A stretch of DNA of 57,927 nt from Syntrophobacteraceae bacterium. GTDB taxonomy: Bacteria > Desulfobacterota > Syntrophobacteria > Syntrophobacterales > Syntrophobacteraceae. The notes under the pieces were generated by a model. It ran no database searches. It was given only the letters and a program-made list of their open reading frames with translations, and was not told where the DNA came from. The stretch covers positions 2,481 through 60,407 of the forward strand of contig PLSV01000384.1 in assembly GCA_003165235.1 (NCBI GenBank). Direction: 5' to 3'. The translations under genes were made by a program, and so were the position numbers. Below are positions 52,052 to 57,927 of the stretch, one piece after another; the first letter of the stretch is position 1, and the number at the start of each line of letters is the position of its first letter.

Positions 52052-52441
52052 ATCCAGAGATCAAAAATCCGTTAACCCTGCTCAGGTCCGGGAGACTGCT
52101 TCATCCATTCTCTCAGATTTCCGCCCGGCGGCGCGAAAAGTATCGACTGCCATCCCAGCGACCCTCTCGCCCAAGGAACTTTTGCTCGCGAGCCGTGGCG
52201 CACACAGGCCCATCGTACGCAGGCGCACAAGGAATCGAGAAGCAGGATGTTTTCCACCATGATTGAGAGGCTGTTTATCGCCTTTCGCATATGCGTCTGT
52301 ATCTCAGAAGATCGTCGCAGACCTCGATTTGGCTTACAGGATGGCGTTCACCGTGCGCTTACGTTGCAGGCCGATGACGGATCAAAGGAGAGGAGAGAAA
52401 CGTGTCCCCGCGCAACCCATGAAATAGCCGGGAACGGACTC
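52052..52441. other. intergenic region, no gene seen
   Basis: 390 bp between convergent genes. No recognisable coding pattern, RNA or strong terminator was identified. A long plus-strand frame entering the GntR gene from here is an antisense shadow. Confidence 0.4.
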
Positions 52442-53140
52442 CTACTTCAGCATATAACGGATCGTGTAATCCAATTGATGAAGGATGTGCTTCCTTATGA
52501 CGTTACGGACTTTTCTTACGTTCCCGCTTGCAATCGACTGAAGAATCTCCCGATGTTCCCTCAATGCCTCTTTGAGCCTTTCCTCGCCGAGATATTGCGG
52601 CTTGTATCTCAGGTAGATCCTTTCCAGTATTTCTTCGAGAAGATGATAAATAACGTCGTTCCGTGCATATTCTGCAATTTTGAGATGAAAATGCTCATCG
52701 TGGAGCACCCATTTCCTGGGATCGCTCAATTCAAGCTTTCTGAAGTCATCCCGAACGGAAGCAAGGACGTCCGGCGACATATTCTTGATGATTCTCGGCA
52801 ATATAAACAGTTCCAGAGATTCTCTCGCCTCATAGAGATCCCGGAGTTCAGCCTCGGTGATCTCCGTCACAACATAGCCCTTGTTCGGGAGGTATCTGAC
52901 GATTTTAGACGACTCGAGACGTTTGAGGGCTTGAATGATAGGGGTGATGCTCGTATTCAGTCTATCCGCCAGGTCACCATAAATGATCTTCTGTCCGGGA
53001 ATTAATTGATTGTTATACATCATCTCCTTTATTTTTTGATAAGCATCGTCCAGCATGGCGCCGTATTTCAGCTTATCGATGCCCCGTTCCTTGACTTTTT
53101 CCGCCCTCTTCTCAACCGATTCGGCCGCGTTTTTGATCAT
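52442..53140 (-). CDS. GntR family regulator, FCD subfamily
   Basis: A 232-residue regulator. The winged helix (about 20-95) reads AYQKIKEMMYNNQLIPGQKIIYGDLADRLNTSITPIIQALKRLESSKIVRYLPNKGYVV. The FCD ligand domain (about 100-230) has DLYEARESLELFILPRII, DEHFHLKIAEYARND (metal-binding Asp/His), and EHREILQSIASGNVRKVRNVIRKHI. ATG 53140 after GAGGGC is preferred to a TTG at 53158. It is divergent from the acyl-CoA operon across an IS remnant and is its likely local regulator. Confidence 0.9.
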   Translation of the reverse strand: MIKNAAESVEKRAEKVKERGIDKLKYGAMLDDAYQKIKEMMYNNQLIPGQKIIYGDLADRLNTSITPIIQALKRLESSKIVRYLPNKGYVVTEITEAELRDLYEARESLELFILPRIIKNMSPDVLASVRDDFRKLELSDPRKWVLHDEHFHLKIAEYARNDVIYHLLEEILERIYLRYKPQYLGEERLKEALREHREILQSIASGNVRKVRNVIRKHILHQLDYTIRYMLK

Positions 53141-53161
53141 CTTGCCCTCAAATTTCAAATG

Positions 53162-53501
53162 GATGCATTGATAGAATCCGGCTCTTCACCGCATTTACGG
53201 CAGTTCCATAAAACGGCTCGATCCACACGCGTTGCTTGACCCACTTGAAAAAAAGCCCCACCTGCAGGCGTTGCTTGTAGATCTCGGCAACCGTCTTAGC
53301 CGCGATGTCGAAATTGTTTGAGAGAAACACGAGCTGCTTCTTTCGTCCTTTGTCAAAATAGCTGACTCGACGGGGCCCTTCCGGGCAGCCGTTTATCGAT
53401 TTCTGCGTTGCCAAGGCGATCGCCTGGTCTGCCCTGACGCCGGGTTCCGTGTCTTTTGGGGACGAGCAGGGCCGCTTAATCAGGTTGTCCCCGGCCCGCA
53501 C
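53162..53501 (-). pseudogene. IS4-type transposase remnant
   Basis: A 110-residue open frame reading RRVSYFDKGRKKQLVFLSNN, then FDIAAKTVAEIYKQRLQVGLFFKWVKQ and PFYGTAVNAVKSRI. This is the C-terminal catalytic region of IS4-family transposases (YKxRWxVELFFKWIKQ with the Glu replaced: VGLFF). N-terminal half, terminal inverted repeats and stop context are missing. It lies between the GntR gene and the acyl-CoA operon. Confidence 0.7.
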
Positions 53502-53719
53502 AACGAATAAGGCCCCCTGTTTTTGGAATCATGCCCCGCAGGTCAAATCAGAGTGTGAAGCTTAACGGCCGCCTTCGTCTTGCGCAATTCGGCCCAATTA
53601 TAATCAAAGAATCCGCCAATGCAATCATCCAATAATCTGCCCCCCACCTTCACCCGATCTATTCTCTACAGCCGTCAGGGCACGGGATGAAGTAAAGGGG
53701 AAAGCAGGTGAAATATTTC

Positions 53720-53748
53720 TTGACATATAATATTTGATTAAGTATTAC
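53720..53748 (+). promoter_or_regulatory. candidate sigma-70 promoter of the acyl-CoA operon
   Basis: TTGACA (53720-53725), 17-bp spacer, TATTAC (53743-53748). The spacer holds the AT-rich near-palindrome AATATTTGATTAAGTATT, a plausible GntR operator. It lies about 85 bp upstream of the acyl-CoA dehydrogenase start. Confidence 0.6.
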
Positions 53749-53832
53749 AACGGCGAATTTAATTAAATACTGATCCGCATTTCGGCGTTGCGCCCCATCG
53801 CTGAATGCATCTCACCACACAGGAGGAGGGGG

Positions 53833-54969
53833 ATGATTTTCGAATTGTCGGAAGAACAAAGAATGTTAAAGGACATGGCGCGTAATTTCGCAGTGAAAGA
53901 AATTGCGCCCTTCATCGATGAATGGGAAGAAAACAGCAGGTTTTCCCGGGAGACGTTCAGAAAAGCAGCCTCTCTCGGTATGGCCGGCATGTACGTCCCG
54001 GAGGAGTATGGCGGCAGCAATTTGAATTATTTTATGGGCGTCATGGTGATTGAAGAATTGGCGCGCTCGGCGCGGGCCATGAACTATCTGGCCGTCCATA
54101 ATATGGTGACGCGCCAAATTTTTCTCAACGGGACGGAGGAGCAACGGCAGAAATATGTTCTTCCTCTGGCGAAAGGGGACCTGTTGGCCTCGATCTGCAT
54201 CACGGAGCCCAATGCCGGTTCGGACATCAATGCGATGCTGTCATACGCTGTGAGGAAAGGGGACGACTATATTCTCAATGGAACGAAGGTTTTTATCACC
54301 GGAGGCGGGGAGTCTGACATCTACACCGTTTTATGCAAGACGGATAAAACGAAAGGTCTGAATGGCATGAGCTGGTTCATCCTGGAAAAAGGGATGGATG
54401 GTTTCACATTTGGGAAACCTGAAAAGAAACTCGCATTCAACTCTGTTCCCGTTTGCCAGCTATTTTTTGAAGATTGCTCTGTTCCTGCCGCCAATCGGCT
54501 GGGGGCCGAAAACGAGGGCTTCAAGAATTTTGTCCGATCGATCAATGGCGGTAGAGTAAATGTTGCGGCGGAGGCTGTCGGCGGATCCCAGGCGGCGCTC
54601 GACGCCGCTGTCAAGTACGCAAAAGAAAGGGTGCAGTTCGGGAAACCGATCTCCGAGTTTCAGACCATACAGCATATGCTTGCGGACATGGCGACAGAAC
54701 TGGAAGCGGCTCGTCTCCTCGTTTATCAGGCGGCATACCTGCTGGATCACAACCTGCCGGCGACAAAGCAGGTTTCCATGGCGAAGCGGTTTGCCACAGA
54801 CGCCTCGATGCGTATTGCGACGGATGCCGTCCAGATCCTGGGTGGCTACGGGTACATGAAGGAATACCAGGTAGAGAGGTATTTCAGGGAAGCCAAGCGG
54901 GCCCAGATTGTCGAAGGAACAAACCAGGTGCAACGCAACCTCATCGCGCGGGAATTGCTCAGAGATTGA
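53833..54969 (+). CDS. acyl-CoA dehydrogenase
   Basis: A 378-residue FAD enzyme oxidising an acyl-CoA to the 2-enoyl-CoA. Marks are MIFELSEEQRMLKDMARNFA, CITEPNAGSDINAM (FAD contact), KVFITGGGESDIYTVL, ERVQFGKPISEFQTIQHMLADM, QILGGYGYMKEYQVERYFREAK, and the catalytic Glu in IVEGTNQVQRNLIAREL. AGGAGG precedes the ATG at 53833. First gene of an operon with a carboxyltransferase and an AMACR-like CoA enzyme, so the substrate may be a branched or dicarboxylic acyl-CoA. Confidence 0.95.
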   Translation: MIFELSEEQRMLKDMARNFAVKEIAPFIDEWEENSRFSRETFRKAASLGMAGMYVPEEYGGSNLNYFMGVMVIEELARSARAMNYLAVHNMVTRQIFLNGTEEQRQKYVLPLAKGDLLASICITEPNAGSDINAMLSYAVRKGDDYILNGTKVFITGGGESDIYTVLCKTDKTKGLNGMSWFILEKGMDGFTFGKPEKKLAFNSVPVCQLFFEDCSVPAANRLGAENEGFKNFVRSINGGRVNVAAEAVGGSQAALDAAVKYAKERVQFGKPISEFQTIQHMLADMATELEAARLLVYQAAYLLDHNLPATKQVSMAKRFATDASMRIATDAVQILGGYGYMKEYQVERYFREAKRAQIVEGTNQVQRNLIARELLRD

Positions 54970-54991
54970 CGAGAAAGAGAGGGCTGCAAGA

Positions 54992-56554
54992 ATGTCAGAA
55001 AACGCGAATTCCATCATGGAAGCGAAAATAAAAGAGCTCTACGACATCAAGAACAGCATCGTCCATTATCCCACCGACGATCAATTGCAGGAACGATTCC
55101 GAAAACATCGCCTGACAGCCAGAGCAAGGGTCGAAAAGTTGCTCGATCCAGGCTCCTTCAGCGAACTCGACATCCTGGTCACTCATCATTGCACCTATTT
55201 CGACATGGACAAGCGCCAGGTTCCGGCAGAGGCGGTTGTTTCGGGATACGGCAAGATCGATGGACGGCTGACTTTCGTTTATTCCCAGGATTTTCTGGCC
55301 CTGGGAGGTTCCTTCGGAGAGATGCATGGAAACAAAATACTCAAGGTGATGACTCGGGCGATCGAGGCCGGGGCCCCTGTTGTGGGTCTCCTGGAATCAG
55401 GCGGTCTCCGGCTTCATGAGGTGATGGGTCCCATGGTCAAATTCGGAGAGCTTTTTTACGCCAACACGCTGGCATCGGGCGTGATCCCGCAAATATCCGC
55501 GATCATGGGCAGCGTGGCGGGCGGGCAGGCATACTCCCCCGGGTTGACCGATTTTATAGTCATGACGAAAGACAGCGCCATGTTCATTGCGGGTCCGGCA
55601 TTCGTTAAAACCCAGACCGGGAGCACTTGCACCGAAGAGGACCTGGGAGGGGCTATGATCCATGCCCAGGAGAGCGGCGTGGCGGATTTTGTCGTGGAAG
55701 GCGATGATGACTGCCTCAAACTCATTCGGGAGCTTTTATCTTATCTGCCGTCCAATAACCGCGAGAAACCATTGCGTAAATGTTGCCCGGACGTCGAAAC
55801 CGGCAACGACATGAATAGTTTCTCGATGGCGGCTAATCCAAAGAGGTCCTTCGACATGCACAAGGTGATCGAAGGCATCGTCGACGGCGGGATTTTCTTT
55901 GAAGTAAAAAAATTGTACGCGAGGAGCATGATCTGTGGGTTTGCCCGCTTCAGCGGACATACTGCGGGGATCGTGGCCAATCAATCGACCGTATTGGGCG
56001 GATGCATAGACTGCAAAGCTGCCGAAAAAGCCGCCCGGTTCGTGAGATTCTGTGACGCCTTCAACATCCCCGTTGTCACCCTCCAGGACAGTCCCGCTTA
56101 TATGATTGGAAAGGATGAAGAGCAGAACGGCATTATCACAAGGGGGGCCAAACTGCTGCACGCCTATTCCGAGGCCACTATTCCGAAGATCACGGTGATG
56201 ATCAGAAACGCGTATGCGGGGGCTCAGATCGCCATGGGGAGCAAGATGTTGGGCGCCGATTACGTGTTCGCATGGCCTACGGCGAAAATCGCCAGTGTGG
56301 GCGCCGACACAGCGGCCAGCATCATCTTCAGAAAAGAGATCAAACGCGCTCAAGATCCCGAGAAGGCGTACCGGGAAAAAATTCAGGAATATACGGATAA
56401 ATTCCTGAATCCCTACTATGCTGCATCTCGCCAGGACATCGATGATGTCATCGATCCGCGCGATACGAGAAAAGTGATCATAACGGCGATTGAGGCGACG
56501 ATGGCCAAATCAGTCGTCAGGCCATGGCGAAAACACAGCAACATCCCTCTCTAG
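54992..56554 (+). CDS. acyl-CoA carboxyltransferase subunit (PccB / decarboxylase-alpha family)
   Basis: A 520-residue carboxyltransferase of the family shared by propionyl-CoA carboxylase beta and the alpha subunits of methylmalonyl- or glutaconyl-CoA decarboxylases. Marks are RLTARARVEKLLDPGSFSEL, SQDFLALGGSFGEMHGNKIL, LLESGGLRLHEVMGPMVKFGEL (standard enzymes read SGGARIQEG), GSVAGGQAYSPGLTDFIVMT, FVKTQTGS, and PVVTLQDSPAYMIGKDEEQNG (oxyanion region). No biotin carrier or carboxylase is adjacent, so it may share those of another locus or act in a decarboxylase. 22 bp after the dehydrogenase. Confidence 0.88.
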   Translation: MSENANSIMEAKIKELYDIKNSIVHYPTDDQLQERFRKHRLTARARVEKLLDPGSFSELDILVTHHCTYFDMDKRQVPAEAVVSGYGKIDGRLTFVYSQDFLALGGSFGEMHGNKILKVMTRAIEAGAPVVGLLESGGLRLHEVMGPMVKFGELFYANTLASGVIPQISAIMGSVAGGQAYSPGLTDFIVMTKDSAMFIAGPAFVKTQTGSTCTEEDLGGAMIHAQESGVADFVVEGDDDCLKLIRELLSYLPSNNREKPLRKCCPDVETGNDMNSFSMAANPKRSFDMHKVIEGIVDGGIFFEVKKLYARSMICGFARFSGHTAGIVANQSTVLGGCIDCKAAEKAARFVRFCDAFNIPVVTLQDSPAYMIGKDEEQNGIITRGAKLLHAYSEATIPKITVMIRNAYAGAQIAMGSKMLGADYVFAWPTAKIASVGADTAASIIFRKEIKRAQDPEKAYREKIQEYTDKFLNPYYAASRQDIDDVIDPRDTRKVIITAIEATMAKSVVRPWRKHSNIPL

Positions 56555-56575
56555 ATCGCTATCGGAGTTTGGAGC

Positions 56576-57745
56576 ATGCAGTCTCTGGCAGAAATCAGAG
56601 TGCTTGACCTGACTCGCCTTCTCCCCGGTTCCTTCACCTCACTGATGCTGGCAGATTACGGCGCGGAGGTCATCATGGTGGAGGACCCGAAGGGGGAAGG
56701 CGGCCGCCATATAGGGCCCTTTATCGAGGGACTGAGCGCCCGTCATCTGGTCCTGAACCGCAATAAAAAAAGCATCACCCTGAATCTCAGGACGCCTCGG
56801 GGTCAGGAGTTGCTGGTTGAACTCGCACGCAAGGCGGACGTTCTCGTTGAGAATTTCCGGCCGGGTTATATGGATCGGCTCGGTCTGGGGCATCAGCGCC
56901 TGCAGGAGGTCAATCCGGGACTGATCTTCTGCTCCATGACCGGGTATGGACAGACGGGATCGGACCGCAACAAGGCCGGTCATGACATCAATTACATCAG
57001 TCAAACCGGAGTCCTGGGGCTCAGTTCCGCGCAGCAGGGCAGCCTCTCCTTTCCCGGCGTTCAGATCGCCGATCTCGGCGGAGGAAGCTTGATGGCGGTG
57101 ATGGGTATCCTGCTTGCCCTGGTCGCGCGTGCAAAAATGGGCAAAGGGCAGTATATCGACGTAGCCATGGCGGATGGCGTCACCAGTTGGCTGCCACTGG
57201 TCTCTTATGAATACCTTGCAGGAGGAAGGGCGCCTGGTCCCGGAGAGCATATCTACTCGGGGGCACTTGCCTGCTATAACACCTATCGAACCAAAGACAA
57301 CCGCTATCTGGCCCTGGGGGCTTTGGAGCCGAAGTTCTGGGGAGAATTCTGCGCGTGGTTTGGTTGTGAGGAATTCATGCCACTCCAAAGAGATCCCGCG
57401 CAGCAGCCAAGAATCAAAAAAAATCTTCAGGAAAGATTCAGCACGAAGACATTGGCGGAATGGATCTGCGATAGTGCGGGCCGGGACATCTGCCTGACAC
57501 CCGTGGCGACGATTGAAGAGGCGTTCAATGATCCCCGGGTGTTTGAGCGCGAGATGATCTTCGAGACGGAGCACCCGAGAGCAGGAAAAATCAAGCAACT
57601 GGGATTCCCGGTCAAAATGTCAATGACCCCTGCAACGTACCGCCGGGGAGCGCCTTTGCTCGGAGAGCACAATGAAGAGATCTACTCTTCATTAGGCCTC
57701 GGCCCTGGCGATCTGGAAAACCTGCGCCGGGAGAGTGTCATTTGA
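56576..57745 (+). CDS. CaiB/BaiF family III CoA enzyme, alpha-methylacyl-CoA racemase-like
   Basis: A 389-residue family III protein: IRVLDLTRLLPGSFTSLMLADYGAEVIMVEDP, NRNKKSITLNLRTPRGQELL, ADVLVENFRPGYMDRLGLG, and MTGYGQTGSDRNKAGHDINY with IADLGGGSLMAVMGILLALVAR. The His of AGHDINY and the Asp of ADLGGG match the catalytic pair of alpha-methylacyl-CoA racemase, favouring a racemase over a CoA-transferase. 21 bp after the carboxyltransferase. Stereo-inversion of a 2-methylacyl-CoA before dehydrogenation would fit the operon. Confidence 0.88.
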   Translation: MQSLAEIRVLDLTRLLPGSFTSLMLADYGAEVIMVEDPKGEGGRHIGPFIEGLSARHLVLNRNKKSITLNLRTPRGQELLVELARKADVLVENFRPGYMDRLGLGHQRLQEVNPGLIFCSMTGYGQTGSDRNKAGHDINYISQTGVLGLSSAQQGSLSFPGVQIADLGGGSLMAVMGILLALVARAKMGKGQYIDVAMADGVTSWLPLVSYEYLAGGRAPGPGEHIYSGALACYNTYRTKDNRYLALGALEPKFWGEFCAWFGCEEFMPLQRDPAQQPRIKKNLQERFSTKTLAEWICDSAGRDICLTPVATIEEAFNDPRVFEREMIFETEHPRAGKIKQLGFPVKMSMTPATYRRGAPLLGEHNEEIYSSLGLGPGDLENLRRESVI

Positions 57746-57779
57746 GCATGAGCAGGATTGAGGACGAAGGCAATCCCCT

Positions 57780-57927
57780 ATGCCGCATAACAAGAGTATA
57801 GAGGCCCGCGCCAAAGCAGCGGATTTTTATAAGAAGGGCTTTAACTGAGCCGAGCCGGTCTTATTGACGGGCGGGAAACTTATTGCTCCGGACTGGGATC
57901 TTATACGAAGTTGCGTTCAAGTTGGCG
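57780..57927 (+). CDS. partial C-GCAxxG-C-C-like protein with in-frame TGA (possible selenoprotein)
   Basis: From ATG 57780 the frame reads NKSIEARAKAADFYKKGFN, TGA at 57846, then AEPVLLTGGKLIAPDWDLI to near the window edge. In the C-GCAxxG-C-C putative redox family the N-terminal signature is GFNCAExVL, so TGA replaces the first conserved Cys. A stem GCCGGTC-TTATT-GACGGGC (one mismatch) starts about 7 nt after the TGA. From about 57908 the sequence also matches a short dispersed repeat, so the gene may be broken there. Incomplete at the right edge. Confidence 0.5.
57908..57927 (+). repeat. AAGTTGCG-CAAGTTG short repeat, cut by window edge
   Basis: AAGTTGCGTTCAAGTTGG resembles 25543-25560. 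It may be the start of a repeat that interrupts the last gene. Confidence 0.35.

Noticed and set aside
52247-53005. 252-codon plus-strand frame opposite the GntR regulator
   Set aside because: The minus strand encodes a complete GntR/FCD protein.

Overview
The window looks like chromosome from an anaerobic member of the Desulfobacterota (delta-proteobacterial grade, Syntrophobacterales-like). This rests on gene content and GC-rich coding, not on any search. The pointers are a PduO-type cobalamin adenosyltransferase, a bacterial deoxyhypusine-synthase homologue, a cobalamin-binding radical SAM enzyme, a fused DAHP synthase/prephenate dehydratase, sigma-54 control of a catabolic operon, acyl-CoA metabolism genes, a possible selenocysteine codon, and many degraded mobile elements and toxin-antitoxin modules.

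Layout. (1) 0.16-15.5 kb: housekeeping and core metabolism. It holds tgt and queA (queuosine), a cobalamin adenosyltransferase, a secreted His/Gly-rich protein, a zinc-ribbon/pseudo-receiver protein, a hexapeptide-repeat protein with a methyltransferase, a deoxyhypusine-synthase-like enzyme, a DUF1848 protein, a PLP trans-sulfuration enzyme, icd, prmA, a RidA-family gene, a CheR remnant and a MNT/HEPN pair. Two copies of a 176-180 bp MITE-like repeat lie at 7.2 and 9.7 kb. (2) 15.63-21.46 kb: a compact AT-richer integrative element in the 3' end of tRNA-Pro(CGG). It is bounded by a 25-bp direct repeat and carries a two-gene cassette (Cys-cluster protein plus uracil-DNA-glycosylase-like protein), a HUH-type protein, a serine recombinase and a tyrosine integrase. 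(3) 21.9-26.9 kb: a two-TM potassium-channel-like gene followed by scrambled remnants of a second channel copy, a trypsin-like protease, a transposase and a phage virion gene, around one intact radical SAM gene. (4) 26.9-34.4 kb: uvrC, a DedA protein, an Smr protein, the aroF-pheA fusion with a visible phenylalanine attenuator, a HicAB module whose hicA carries a stop codon, a recombinase remnant and a RelE-type module. (5) 34.9-47.2 kb: a TyrR-like sigma-54 activator, a clear -24/-12 promoter, and a long operon encoding an aminotransferase, a four-part urea-carboxylase-like enzyme, a YcsF/LamB protein and a TorT/sugar-type ABC importer. (6) 47.2-50.6 kb: three Tat-exported proteins (one cupin, two aldo/keto reductases). 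(7) 51-57.9 kb: a secreted acetolactate decarboxylase, a GntR/FCD regulator, an IS4-type transposase remnant, then acyl-CoA dehydrogenase, carboxyltransferase, an AMACR-like family III CoA enzyme, and at the edge a C-GCAxxG-C-C-like gene with TGA in place of its first Cys.

How the genes work together. The best candidates for undescribed biology are the tRNA-Pro element cargo (possible DNA-base surveillance) and the sigma-54 operon. In that operon the carboxyltransferase half matches urea carboxylase, yet it is paired with YcsF and an omega-aminotransferase instead of allophanate hydrolase, which suggests biotin-dependent opening of an amide or lactam. The Phe-rich leader peptide and overlapping hairpins upstream of the aroF-pheA fusion form a complete translational attenuator. 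All functional statements are sequence-reading inferences; no searches were run.
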